A stretch of 64,000 bases of DNA from Stromatinia cepivora (lineage: Eukaryota > Ascomycota > Leotiomycetes > Helotiales > Sclerotiniaceae). Of the stretch, positions 11,427-23,153 are shown piece after piece. Position numbers and translations under genes: made by a program. The DNA is taken from assembly GCA_014898415.1 (NCBI GenBank), contig RCTD01000010.1:930001-994000 (forward strand), given 5' to 3'. Position 1 is the stretch's first letter. Every line of letters begins with the position of its first letter. Below the pieces are notes generated by a model, which was given only the letters and a program-made list of their open reading frames with translations, searched no databases and was not told where the DNA came from.

Positions 11427-12926
11427 CTAAGAAGAATCAGCACTCCGTTTCCAGCTAACTCTCTTCGCAAGTTCCTGTCTGACACCCCACCGTCCTTTAT
11501 GAGGAGTAGCCATCGCTAGCGGAACCTCCAGCTTAGCACGCATACATTCCTCCCACTGAGCACGATAGTACCCCGTACCACGACCCGAAACTCCCGCAGG
11601 CAGCAAGCGTCTCGTACCGTGAAAATCCACTTGCCCATCATTTTTATCCGGCATATCGCGGAAGATACCTTCAACTGTTCTTGCGCCTCGGGTTCGGATG
11701 GCGAGCGTGCCGGTGCCCTTTTCGGTGGAGCCGGAGAAGGTTCCTCGTCCGTACCATTTGAATTCCATGGGTCCGTAGTGTGTTAAGTCTTCCAGACCAA
11801 CGTTCAAACAGAGGAATCCTTCAACGATGCCGATGTCAAAGTATCCCAGGACTTTTCCTTGCTGCTGGTCTACATGAAGACGAACCATTAAACCCTTCGA
11901 AGTCGATGACCAGTCCTCTTCTATCTCCCTGCTAGTGATATCGTAAATCCCAGTAATCATTTCGATGAAACTTTGCTGGTCCTTCTCTGTCCATTTCTTA
12001 AGCTGGGATGTATCATCCATTAGCGAACCTGTTGAATGAGCACCATCATGTTCGGACAGAGACTTTGCTATCGTGGATTTTGGAGTCGGTGATCGTGGGA
12101 TTTCATCTTCCTCAATCTCGGCATATCCATTCCATTTATCAATGAACTCTTGAATAGACATGTCTACGAGACAAGGTCCATGAGGTATCTTGCCTTGAAA
12201 CTCACACCGACCACCTGGAAAACCAACGCCCGACATTGCTTCAAAGTGACCCCAAATCTTGCCATTGCCAAAGCGAATTTTGCCGATAGTGAATGCAGAA
12301 TTAAATGACTTATGAGGAACATGTGCATTTGTTCCACGCCATTTGAAACGATACTCCCGAGTTGCAGCAATCTCATCATCTCCACCATCCTCCTCATCGT
12401 TATCATCTGCAGACTCTTCACTCGATTCTTTATCTTTCGCTCTGGCCTCGTGGAACTTTGAGTACTCAATATCAGCTTTAAAGTGGTCTTGACCTGGTCC
12501 AGGATCAATGACTAAGGAACCCTTGAAAATGTCCAAGTCGAATGTACCCAAAAGGCGATCATGGTCCCAGATCAGCCGAATGCGTGAAGTGTACCCTAGA
12601 CCTGGGGAATTATCCTGCCTAACTTTGTATGTGGCCTGGATGTTTCGCATGCGTTCACGATAGTATTCATCATGAAATACCATCGCATTGATGTGTTCGT
12701 TCTCGCGTCTGCTTTTATTGGCAGCTAAGCACTTGGCCACATCAGGAAGATCATATTTATCGGACGCCGGGCGCATTCCGGTCTTCTTTTTCACGAGTCC
12801 GAACATGATTTCTGCCATCGGGAGTATTGGTAGGAATGTGAGTGGGATGTGTTGGAAGCGTATAAAACTAGGATGTGATGGTTGTTTACTTGAAGTAACA
12901 GGGTGCCTACCTAATATGGCAGGCAT
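11427..12926 (-). CDS. Protein of unknown function with an internally duplicated domain
   Basis: A single-exon frame of 499 codons. The true start may be Met37 (12818, MAEIMFGLVKKK) or Met41 (12806, better A at -3), because the first 36 residues are Pro/Ser-rich and look like translated leader. I do not recognise a family. Two related segments are visible: residues about 125-260 and 355-450. LLGTFDLDIFKGSLVIDPG in the first pairs with VLGYFDIGIVEGFLCLNVG in the second (8 of 19 identical), each is followed by an FKW-x-G motif (YRFKWRGTN, MEFKWYGRG), and each ends in a G-x-F-rich strand pattern with a final EFQGK or DFHGT. An acidic linker (about residues 180-200) splits the first unit. No signal peptide or membrane segment was seen. 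It lies in the same direction as the transcription factor, 152 bp downstream of it. Confidence 0.8.
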   Translation of the reverse strand: MPAILGRHPVTSSKQPSHPSFIRFQHIPLTFLPILPMAEIMFGLVKKKTGMRPASDKYDLPDVAKCLAANKSRRENEHINAMVFHDEYYRERMRNIQATYKVRQDNSPGLGYTSRIRLIWDHDRLLGTFDLDIFKGSLVIDPGPGQDHFKADIEYSKFHEARAKDKESSEESADDNDEEDGGDDEIAATREYRFKWRGTNAHVPHKSFNSAFTIGKIRFGNGKIWGHFEAMSGVGFPGGRCEFQGKIPHGPCLVDMSIQEFIDKWNGYAEIEEDEIPRSPTPKSTIAKSLSEHDGAHSTGSLMDDTSQLKKWTEKDQQSFIEMITGIYDITSREIEEDWSSTSKGLMVRLHVDQQQGKVLGYFDIGIVEGFLCLNVGLEDLTHYGPMEFKWYGRGTFSGSTEKGTGTLAIRTRGARTVEGIFRDMPDKNDGQVDFHGTRRLLPAGVSGRGTGYYRAQWEECMRAKLEVPLAMATPHKGRWGVRQELAKRVSWKRSADSS

Positions 12927-13078
12927 GTGACAAAAGTGGCAATGACACTGGATACATTAATCGAAACTGCCATACTTAAGGATCGATAACGCTGTTTCCA
13001 AATGTACATTGCCGAGGTAAGAACTTCGGAGATTTGTTTCTTAAACTTCCCAAATCGCCATCGCCCAATGCTGGTTGG

Positions 13079-16000
13079 TTATGTATCTAAACCTAGATTA
13101 TTGAAATCGTCTTGGACGCCCAAGATACCAAAAGCATAGTGAACTCTCTCATGGGTGCTAATCACCACTCTCTGATCCGTAACTTGCTGCTCTCGTAGTT
13201 TAGTTATTTCGGCATTTCGTGCAGGGTTCCCCATTTGTGGAACTACTCGTTTTTCCCTCGTTCTCTCATATGGTGGACCTCTCCCCATCTCTCCAGCCTT
13301 GACCCAAGATGTCTCGCAACCGGTAGCAACTAAAGAGATCAGTAAAGGTAAGAATAATTTATTAGGCTCATAGGGAATAAGAGTTTACATACTTGCAAGT
13401 GCTGTTTCCCAACCGGTCAAACGAGCCACATCTTTAAGCCGGCATATGAGCCATTTCCTTTGGTCCACGTTTTGATACTGCATGCGGTTAGTACAAGAAT
13501 ATAGTACTCAGAGATTGTAGACTTACTTGGACGCCCGCCAGAAATAGGCAGATGGTACTTTCCATAAGTGCTGCACCAACTCCTGGATTTACTTGTGTTG
13601 TCATGCTCAAGTCGGGTGCAATACCAGCAGCAATCCGACCGAGTTCATTTGCGAAGAACGCCGTCTTACGAGCCGCCATACCTGCAGCTACCATGGCTGC
13701 AGGTGGCATAGAAGGATGAGCTCGGTGACAAGAAATGAGTCCCATGTAATAATTCATCCAGATGCCAGCAATACCATAAGTTCGGTATTGCAAAGCCGGA
13801 CCAAAGGGAGTTTGGACCGGCGTCGAGAATTCCTCGCCTAAAGGTTGAAAGTCTTCACCAAAGTGATCTTCAAGCACACTAAAAGCATTGCGAATATCTT
13901 GCCACTCTTCTTCTGCCTCAAGTCTCTGAGCTTCGAGATCTATATCTCCGCCTTCTGAGCTTTGTGGAGAACTACTGTATGTTGGTGAGAATCCCATGGG
14001 GAGCGTTGGCTCTTTGACATTTGGTACCATACCAGCAAAATTTGGCATTTGATTAATCATGGGGTTATTAGCAGCTTTTATCGCTAGTGTCTTCCTCTTC
14101 AAATCTTTTGAAGCAAAATCTGCAAGCCGTCCCATCAAAAGGATGAGATGATCAAACGTGCCGTATACTGCATCCAGTCGACCAAGAGGGGCACGCGGAG
14201 GGCAAAGACTCCACCTATCATATTCTGTGAAAAGCTTTCCTCCACCTAATATACTCTGGTAAACGTCTTGCTTGAAGTACCACCACACGAGATCGCGTTG
14301 CATCTCATAAGTTTCAATGTCCTTGGGGCTATAAACCCTGTTTTCATTGTTCTCCCAAACTTCGTCGATGATATGTCCATACTCATCGTAACGAAGTCTT
14401 CGGCCCATCAAAACTCCAACAATGTTTTCATCCACATCTTCCAATGAGGCTGCGAATTTGTGTTTTTCTTCAATAAATGTTGCACCCATATGTATCTGCT
14501 CCTGGCGATAGCGGGAACAGTCTTCATTACGCAGCTGTGCCCTCATGGTCTTCAAATGATGAGTCATGCCAGCGAAATCAATGTCTCTCACAAGAGTCCT
14601 CGTCCCAAGTAGATGGTTACTCCACTTTTGATGGTCCGCACACCAACACTCATAGAACGAGAGCAACATAGTCGCGGCTAAAATAGCAGGTTGTTCTCTG
14701 CGCCCTGGTATGCTGACGCTCTTTGCGATCCTTCGTAAAGCGATTGCATAATGTTTCAGAGATGCAGTTACGTGGGTGTTTTGCAACTTTGCAATATGTA
14801 AGCTGGCTAGAGCGAGCATTGCGTGAAGGAGTGCTTCATTCTTCAAGGCAAGCATAGGAAATGTGTAGGTCCAGATATGTTGTTGAGAAGATGGTACAGA
14901 TCTCCCCTGAAATATTAAAGAAGGATTGGCAGGATTTCTCTCAAACATTGACATGCTCGGTCCAGTTACATTGATAAAATGGCAGAATATTCTAGCCGTC
15001 ATAGTGTCATTAAGTGGAGACGACCGGAGCGAAGGGTTGTAAGCCGATAGCATATTAGATCGATCGATCAACGAGGTAAAAGAACGAAGACTTTGATTCT
15101 GCGCATCTTGTCGAGCTTGAAGTGCAATTACTGCCCCAATGCCATAGTCCATATTATGAACATTGAAAGTATCATGTTCGAAGTCATCTGCTGCGTAATC
15201 GTTCTCCAGGCTCATTTCATCATCGTCGAATATTTGTTCATCTTGTTGCTTAATTCCAGGATGATTGTTGTTGTCAACCGAATTTTGGTTTGGATTGTTT
15301 GACATGGAAAGCTGTGGAAAGTTTCCTCCCGATGCATGACGCTGCGGCATCTCAAATTGAGATGTATAAGCTGGTTCCATAGACTGTGTTACTTGGATTG
15401 TGATCGGTGTGATCGGGATATGAGATGGACTTGAGCTTAGATTAGATAGATGAGAAAAAGCGGTTTGCTGCCAGCTTGGATCACTATGAGTGGTCACCAT
15501 AGGTAGTGTGAGAAGCGGAAATTGTGTATTTGAATTATGTGCATGTCCTTGAGGATAGGCATGAGATGTACTATTTTGACTGGAAATCCATTGCGACGGA
15601 CTGGGCTGCGAAGTGGACATTGGAAGCTCGCCAAGCGGCGACTGCTTCTCAAACAGAGCATTAAAATCATAGTGGGTAGGTCCAGAATTTGGGGGTGATT
15701 TATGTTCGGGAGTTGGTAGGTATGAGCGATCCACGGTATCTCTGTGGCTTGACGTCGACTCTGATGCTTCTTGAGAATTACCTTTCTTGATCGCCACATC
15801 CTGATTCACCCGACCGGAAAAGACGTGCATGCCTTGCTCAAAGCCTGGATTCGTCTCGTTGACAGCCCTATATGGGGGGCTATTATATGTACCCGAGTCA
15901 CCTGGTTTTGGTGCAAGATTTGGTAACTGCCCCTGTGACAAAGTCGAAGATTTCGGGGCTTCAACTCGACGCTGATTTGACCGGCCGGACCCCGATGATG

Positions 16001-16370
16001 GAAATTTGACCTGGGATGAATTGGCGAATGGCCCCCGGGTTGCACTTAAAGGGTCCTTGAAGACAACTCGCTGGTTGTAGCCTTCACAGAGTCTTTTAGA
16101 CTTGGAACAATTTTGGCATGTTGGCTTTTCCTCTCCACACTTGATACGCCGCTTTCGACATGCTAAGAGCAAAGTAGGTATGTCAGTCACTCACTCCATG
16201 GGCAAACCCCAAATTTTGTACCGGGGAAACTCACTCAAACATCCTGTTTTTGTTCGTTTCTTAGCCTGAGCCTTAGAACCCGGTTTTCGTACACCGGCAG
16301 GACTTTCCTCCTCCTCCTCCTCATTCTCAACATCCAGCGGCTTCTCCGGAGTCATGTTGAAAGTGTTCAT
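13079..16370 (-). CDS. Zn2Cys6 transcription factor with fungal-specific TF domain
   Basis: Four exons fit in one frame: 16235-16370, 13527-16162, 13393-13477 and 13079-13329 (3,108 nt, 1,035 aa). Introns of 72, 49 and 63 nt have GT...AG ends. The binuclear zinc cluster lies at residues about 44-71 with spacing C-x2-C-x6-C-x6-C-x2-C-x6-C. The first intron falls inside it, between the first two cysteines (TGCL|TCRKRRIKCG). A short acidic run (EEEEEE) precedes it. A long Ser/Pro/Gln/Asn-rich linker follows, then an alpha-helical region (MLALASLHIAKLQ, HYAIALRRIAKSV) typical of the fungal-specific TF domain 2 family (PF11951). It should act in the nucleus as a DNA-binding regulator; target genes cannot be inferred. 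It is divergent to RRP8 across a 2.1-kb gap. Confidence 0.92.
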
Positions 16371-18484
16371 GGGCGTTGATTAAAATGTAGTTAATCTCCC
16401 CTCTTCAAATTGATGGTTCAAGGTTCGGATCTCATGATTCCAATTTGGTAGTACACGTCAAAGTTTGCGAAACGTCAATTCTCGGTAGGTTCACCTATGA
16501 GGGGTGGAAGATCATAGTATATACTACAGTAATTGAAACAAGTCGGTGAGGTTGAGGCAATGGCGGAATTGGCACCACGAAGGATTATTTAACGATGGGT
16601 AACTATTTTGTGTCTCCCAGTGATAGAGGTTATGGTAATTTAGAGCTTAACTTCAATTCCAATGTGTCATGTCCAATGAAGTTAAGTTGGATTATGCGTT
16701 GACGTAACAAGTCTGCTTGTGGTTCCGGTACCCAAATATTAGAGGTGGGATTAAGCCAGGATTGATAATGGCTGAATAAGATGGGTTTTTCCAAGGTAAA
16801 ATGTGGTAGAAGATATATCATTGAATGGCGAACGGTGGGGAGTGAGGTAGAGCAAGATTGATAGCGATGGCAATGTTGATCGCAATGTTGATCGCAATGT
16901 TGACAAAAATGGTAAAAAGAAAAAAGCGTTTGCAACCTGGAAGTTCCTTTATGGAAAAGAAGCATCTAGTCTTGCAATTAGGTTGATGATATTTTGGCGG
17001 GACCGCGCTTGACCCAAATTAGAAAGATGATTAGGTATATAGACAAATAGGAAACTGGTATATGTAAGTATTAGATACCGTACTTTAGTGGCTTGCCAGG
17101 CGGGAAATCATCCCAAAAAGCTAAAATGTTTTTCATTTACAGGGCTCGGTAGCATAAAAATCGATTGGCCTGGGCTTATCATAAACCATGAACTTGGGCT
17201 TATGGGAAAAAGCTTATGGGCATGAAAATGGTATGTAAGTAGGCGCCCGAATAAACTTTAAATCCTAATCAACCTACGTTACATACCTGATCTACTGCGC
17301 ATTCGGACATAAGGAAAGGAGAACGAAGTATTAGTCAGGGGTTGAAGTACAATACTGTATCTCCATTGTAAGAGAAGTTGTCTATTACTTGGGGGTCAAA
17401 GTACAATATGCCTAATAGACGAGCTACCCGTTAGTTGGGGGTTGGGGGTTGGGGGTACAAAAGCATCTAATAGATCACACCGCCCTCAAGTATGTGTGCG
17501 TACAGATCAATGTTCGAATGGGGATGGAAGATTTCCAAATACTATATCAACCTGCCATATCTACCATAACCTGCTTCTCTATCGCTTCGAATTAGTCAAC
17601 CCTCATACTTTTCTCTGATGAAGAAAGAATATAACCAAAAAAGGGCTCTCTGCAGATTTCATGATCTAAACCATGGTGTAACCGATGCTGACGTTTTTTA
17701 CGCGGCAGTACTTCAATCCATGGTATATGAGACCTTCCAACTCACATTAAGGACGGCAGGCTGACGATTTCAATCCTTATTGGTTCACATCCATGTTCCC
17801 CAAATCATTGCAAAAAACCATCCCGTCCCCGGATCCAAAGAAAACTCGGTTCACCCGTCTGCTAACCTGACCTTAGCTGACCGTTATGACTTGCAGTGAT
17901 CTATTCTAGATCGGTAGGACAGTACATGAGCACATAAGAAACGCTCAATTAGTAAGTATTCGCCATCGAAGCCCAAAATGCCACCTGGGCAGGTATCAAT
18001 GGATGTGTAGGGTTCTTTTATCTTGATTTAGATTAGCAGTTTTCCGAGGGAAGCAAACATCTTCGATCAATCAAGTCATACCAAAAGATTATCACCATAA
18101 GCTAAGAGAAGTGAATGACGGGCAAGCACTCACTGACGGGTTGCCCATAAAACGCACATTGTAGTATTTTGGACAAAATAAAATCGAGACCAATTGATGT
18201 CGATGTGGCGCACAAATCATATCCTTCTCAAGCCTCGAAAGGATAGATCATTAATTCAAATAATTTAGCTTTAAAAATTTGAGATTCTGTGATCATCATT
18301 CAATTCAGTTGGTCAGTAGGTAGCTTCCGGCAAGTGATTCGGGCTAGTGGAGAAATGTGGGGTAAAAATTATAAAGTTGTTATCAAGTTTATCGCAGAGA
18401 AGAAAAAAAAGTCTAGAATTTATGTTAATTCCCGACCTCATATCTACCATTCCTCACAACATCAACCATTGATAATCCATCGCA
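16371..18484. other. Intergenic, divergent promoter region of the TF and RRP8
   Basis: No gene supported. It must hold the promoters of both flanking genes. A 111-codon minus-strand open frame (16630-16965) has repetitive, His/Cys-rich, non-conserved-looking sequence and is not called. A G-run cluster is annotated separately. Confidence 0.6.
17437..17455 (+). repeat. Triple G5 run (possible G-quadruplex seed)
   Basis: Three GGGGG runs separated by TT. Two further G4-G5 runs lie upstream within a repeated context: GGGGTTGAAGTACAATA at about 17337 and GGGGGTCAAAGTACAATA at about 17391. Confidence 0.7.
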
Positions 18485-19975
18485 ATGTTCGCAGTTCCAG
18501 GATGGTCGGTCTCGTCGAGTCTGTTAAAGACACAAACCGCAGAGCCTGTTGCTGCAGCGCCAAAGGCTGAAGAGGAAGGAGTGCCTGTTGAGACGAAATC
18601 CAGCAAGAAACGCAAACGCGCAAAGAATCCAGATGTGAATGCAGCGAACTTGTCAGAATTGTGGGAGTCAGTCATTGAAGGCAAGCCAAAAACGAAGAAA
18701 GTAAAGAATGCTGAGAAGGATGGCGAATCAAAAGAGAAAAAAGAGAAAGTAGTTATGGAAACCAGCACAGATGAGATTCAGACTGGGCCAGCAGAACCTT
18801 TGAATAATTCGACAGAAACCTCGGAATCTAAAAAAGATAAGAAACAAAAGAAGAAGAAGAAGGATAAAGACTCGAAACTATCCGAAAATGATCAATCCAT
18901 GAAAGACGATACCCCCAATGCTACCTCGGCCAAACCTCCCAAGCCTGTTGCAAAGTTAACACCACTCCAAGCTTCCATGCGTCAAAAGCTCATATCCGCC
19001 CGCTTCCGTCACCTCAATCAATCTCTATACACTACTCCCTCCTCCGAATCTCTTGCTACCTTCCAACAAAACCCAGAAATGTTCACCGAATACCATGAAG
19101 GTTTCCGCCGTCAAGTAGAGGTTTGGCCCGAAAACCCAGTCGACGGTTACTCTCTGCAAATTCGCCAGCGCGGTAAACTCAGACGGGATATGCGAGGCCA
19201 GCCAGCCCAAGAAAAGACTGACCTAACGCCATTACCAAGAACAGACGGCACATGTCGAATTGCCGACCTGGGTTGCGGCGACGCAGCCCTCTCTACCGGT
19301 CTTCAAAAAGATCTCAAGAAACTCAACCTCAAAATCCACAGTTTCGATCTCCAAAGTCCCAGTCCCCTCGTCACTCGCGCCGATATCGCAAATCTCCCCC
19401 TCGAAGATGGAAGTATCGATATTGCGATTTTCTGCCTTGCGCTCATGGGCACCAATTGGATCGATTTCATCGAAGAAGCCTTCCGCATTCTCCGCTGGAA
19501 AGGCGAACTCTGGATCGCCGAGATCAAATCCCGCTTCGGGCGCGTCGGAGGAAACAACAAGAAAGTAGTCGAGCACAGCGTCGGCCACCGCAAAAAGAAT
19601 CAACCCATCAACAAAAAAGCCATCAAAGCCGCCGACGACGAAGCAGACGAGGCAGATCTCATGGTGCACGTGGACGGCAACGAAGACAACAAGCAGGAAA
19701 CCGACGTATCGGCCTTCGTCGAAGTCCTCAAGAAACGAGGATTCGTCCTGCAGACCGAAAAGTCGGTCGATTTAAGTAACAAGATGTTTGTCAAGATGCA
19801 TTTTGTCAAGGGCGCGACCCCGATTAAGGGAAAGTGTGTACCAATCCCCAAGGGTATTCCGGGGGGAGAAACATGGAAGAAGAAGCCCAAGGCTAAGTTT
19901 TTGGAGGAGCCGGAAGATGTGCATGTTTCGAGCGAGGCGGCAGTGTTGAAACCATGTGTTTATAAATTGAGATAA
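18485..19975 (+). CDS. RRP8: 25S rRNA adenine-N(1) methyltransferase Rrp8
   Basis: A single exon of 496 codons. Rrp8 proteins are nucleolar SAM-dependent enzymes that make m1A in the large rRNA (25S in yeast) and take part in early pre-rRNA processing. The first 150 residues are Lys/Glu-rich and disordered with basic runs (SKKRKRAKN, KKKKKDK), as usual for nucleolar proteins. The Rrp8 domain follows: LTPLQASMRQKLISARFRHL, a conserved entry block (FTEYHEGFRRQVEVWPENP), motif I IADLGCGDA (residues about 259-267), FDLQ (about 287) and IAIFCLALMGTNW (about 312-324), then the post-motif RILRWKGELWIAEIKSRF. Length and domain order match the family. The start ATG lies just after a CA-rich leader. 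It is convergent with DDI1. Confidence 0.95.
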   Translation: MFAVPGWSVSSSLLKTQTAEPVAAAPKAEEEGVPVETKSSKKRKRAKNPDVNAANLSELWESVIEGKPKTKKVKNAEKDGESKEKKEKVVMETSTDEIQTGPAEPLNNSTETSESKKDKKQKKKKKDKDSKLSENDQSMKDDTPNATSAKPPKPVAKLTPLQASMRQKLISARFRHLNQSLYTTPSSESLATFQQNPEMFTEYHEGFRRQVEVWPENPVDGYSLQIRQRGKLRRDMRGQPAQEKTDLTPLPRTDGTCRIADLGCGDAALSTGLQKDLKKLNLKIHSFDLQSPSPLVTRADIANLPLEDGSIDIAIFCLALMGTNWIDFIEEAFRILRWKGELWIAEIKSRFGRVGGNNKKVVEHSVGHRKKNQPINKKAIKAADDEADEADLMVHVDGNEDNKQETDVSAFVEVLKKRGFVLQTEKSVDLSNKMFVKMHFVKGATPIKGKCVPIPKGIPGGETWKKKPKAKFLEEPEDVHVSSEAAVLKPCVYKLR

Positions 19976-20341
19976 GTTGGAGCAAACGGTATGAAGGAGT
20001 CAAGTGCAATTAATACGACAAGTATATGAATCGCATACATATGTATATAGCATTTGTATACGGACTTGCTCAATTGTAGCATCACATCACAAAGATAGCA
20101 GATATAGAATGAAGGAAAAATAAATCATAATCACCCAGCCACGCATCTGCTATGCTAACGCCAGTTTTGCTATTTAAGATTCATCAACAGGCTGCGTCAT
20201 CAAAGATCAGGTCTTGCATCCCCCTGACTCTGCTCATTTTTGCCTGTTTTGCCTTCCTTTCATTATGTTAAGCCATGTCCGACCATACATAGAACGTATT
20301 ATTCTACCATACTAACCTAGCCCATCCTACCCAATCCCATT
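19976..20341. other. Convergent intergenic region, RRP8 and DDI1
   Basis: 366 bp between the stop codons of two convergent genes. It should hold both 3' UTRs. No repeat or RNA gene seen. Confidence 0.6.
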
Positions 20342-21770
20342 TTACCCTTGGAATAAAAGACCAGCCGCATACTGAACATCACCCCCACAAGCCGCCAACG
20401 CATTAACAGCTTCGTCACGCGAGAATCCCAATGCTACAAGTTGATCTATACTCTCGGCCGGAAAAGATGGCTGCTGCTGTTGTTGCTGTGGCGGAGCCGA
20501 TGAAGCAGAAGTAGCTGGTGTATGTGCCGCGGCCTGAGGTGCTTGTTGTCCTGTCGAGGGCCCCGAAACGGCGCCCGATTTTGCTCCAATGGTCGTTCCT
20601 CCTGGTCCGGCAAGTTGTGGTTCATCGGCTCTCTCATCCTCCATATTCTTCGGAATATCCGCCTCACCCAAGAAGCTAACCTCGACACCCTGAATGATGA
20701 GTTTATCCTTTGACAGATCTATACAAGCTTGATGCCTCTTCAACATATCCAAACCCAGGAGTAAATCAACATCTTTGCCTTCCATGACCGTGAAACTACA
20801 AGGTAAAAACATGCTACCAATCTTGATTTGCGCGGAGTGTACTCGGCCCAGGATGGCGGCGGTTCCAACTCCTCGAGCTATTCCTGCGAAACGTTTGTCG
20901 ACAAGTCGCATTATGCCGCAATCTTCGGCACACTTAGGAGACATGATGGTAGCCTGGGCACCGGAGTCGACGAATGCTTTGACTTTATGTCCGTTGACCT
21001 CGACATCAATGTATAGCATATGGACACGGCCGAATACTGTTGATTGACGGGTTAGAGGTTTGATGTAGATAGACTAGAGCAAACCACGTACCTTCGGGAT
21101 TATGCTCAATAGCATTTTGTAAATTCTCCTGTACTCGTTCTTCACGTATCATCTCCGCAATCCTCATCTGTGCATCGATATCAAAAGGATCAGCATTTAA
21201 ATCCGCAATCTGCTGTCTCCGCCTAGCCAACTCATCTGCTTCCCGACTCCGCATCTGGTGAAGTATTGCCGCAAATCGCTGGGGATCCTCAGCGGCAGCC
21301 GCCAGTTCTGGACTCTGACGAGCGACCTCTTGTCTCATTTCCGCATTGCCAAGCAATTGCAATCGAATCGTTTCTGGATCTGGTTGTTGTGCTTGACCCC
21401 CTCTTCCTTGAGGTTGTGCACGAGCAGGTTGCGAAGCTCGTTGAGCTGAGGCAGCAGGCGGATCCCGAGTTTCCCGAACGTGTAGGGCAAGCATCTCTCC
21501 ATCACCGATCTGTAATTGTTCCATGGTCTTATTATCATCATGGAGCAGTTGTCCATTATGGTATAAATGTTGATCTCTCTTAGGGATGCGAGATTCGGCT
21601 TGGACGGATTCTTTCAAAGTGCCCACCGTGGTGTCTTGAGGTATTTCGAGAGATATAAGATCCGCATCGTCATCTGTTGGAGCGGTGATGGTCAAAGTGA
21701 TACGCCTAGATTCATGAAGATCAGCTTCAGCTTATAGAATGAGCACTCAGTTTGTATCTTGGACGAACAT
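20342..21770 (-). CDS. DDI1: DNA-damage-inducible protein 1 (UBL, retroviral-type protease, UBA)
   Basis: Ddi1 is a ubiquitin shuttle and aspartic protease that cleaves heavily ubiquitinated substrates and delivers cargo to the proteasome. Exons: 21769-21770, 21092-21705 and 20342-21036 (1,311 nt, 436 aa). The first exon supplies only AT of the start codon; the 63-nt intron (donor GTTCGT, acceptor CTAG) brings in the G, giving [10 protein letters not shown], the expected family N-terminus. The second intron is 55 nt. Domains: ubiquitin-like (about 1-75), a helical Ddi1 middle region (about 125-205), the protease domain with the catalytic motif [12 protein letters not shown] (Asp at about 229), and a C-terminal UBA domain (about 395-434, [20 protein letters not shown]). 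The linker before the UBA is Gln/Ser/Ala-rich. The alternative start, Met of MTITAP (21695), would truncate the first UBL strand. Confidence 0.93.
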
Positions 21771-23153
21771 ATTGTAATTGTTGAATTTGAGTGGCGGTAA
21801 ATAATGTACTTCAAAAGGTGGTAGATATTAGAATATGTTGTAAATATTATGGTACTTGATTCTTGAAAATATATGGAAAGATTGGTATTTGGAGATGAAA
21901 TGGTAAGAGGGGTTATTAATTATTTCGCTCGGAGCTTGGGGCTATTTGACGAGGCTGACAGTTAGTGATATGGCCTGAAATAGAAGCGGGCGGGCCTACC
22001 TACTCCGTAATAAATAGAATGGGGAAGTCTGTATCGCATATCTGTAGCCTAGCGATTATGTACATGGCAAACTTTGTACATCTGTTCCGCAAAAAGTCCT
22101 AGTCTCATTTGTTTGCCTTTCCTGCGTTGAATGTGCGGAGTACATATCAACGTGATTTGATGAACTTATTGTATTCCTAGGGGAGGTATGATATTGACTA
22201 TCATATGGCATCATTAATCATGATACTCAAAATAGATGAAATAACCTACTAATAAAGAACTACTGATTTACCTGCAACCCCCCACAAACATGGCCGATAA
22301 AAGAGGATACATTGAAACATCCACGTCAATTGGTGACGAATTCCCCCCTGCAAGTAAGTACTCTGGACTCTGCGGATCTTGAAGGTATTGGTAATGCGAC
22401 AGTGACGGTGATGATATGACAATTTAAGAATAAGCGGGGACCTGTGTGCTTTGGTGCTTGATTGCTTGATCTGATAAGAGATAAATATAGAATTTTCGGG
22501 GTCTCGTCTTGTATACACAAAGCAGATGCAGTGCTTCATAGGAAGTGTACCTCATTAACTACTTAACTGAATGTTACCACATATCTTGAGCTCGTGTTCA
22601 TGTCTAAACGAAGAGCTTGTATATCATGTCAAGAAGCACCGTTAACTTTCTCAAGCAGATTTCAGTAGTAGTTGTATAAGGTTACGTATAGATGTTGAGA
22701 TTGGCTAGAATAGTAATTGTGTAGTATATTCAAAAGAAGTCTTCCCAGCCATTGTACTTTCTTAAGTAGTATATAAAAATCAAGATTACAGAATAAGCAA
22801 GTAATGACGATTGTCTAGGACAAAGGACAAAGGCAGGCAGGCACACAGCCTTGTTCGAAAAATAATTCAAGCACATGATCTCAAAGCTGTTTGTTCTGTT
22901 GCCTGCTCTTTTGGTTTTTGTTCCGCATTATATACTGTTTGCCTCTCTTTACCTGTACTGCCTTAAGGCTTCCTGGCTCGACTTTACTTTCATACAATGA
23001 ATGGATGCTCATGCAATCTCAAATCTTATCAAGCATATCCGTGATTGGAAAGAGTAGAAATTTCAACAATCACACTTAGGTAATCGGTCAAAATCTAGAT
23101 CTCTCCCTATACCTAGTATTCTCGGGTCCCATTCTAGCCTAGAAGTTGAAATC
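21771..23153. other. Divergent intergenic region, DDI1 and GNAT gene
   Basis: 1.4 kb with no supported gene. Open frames at 22249-22539 and 22891-23079 lack recognisable domains. It should contain the two divergent promoters. Confidence 0.6.

Noticed and set aside
16630..16965. 111-codon minus-strand open frame in the TF/RRP8 gap
   Set aside because: Contains simple repeats (HCDQHCDQHC) and nothing resembling a known protein; probably chance.
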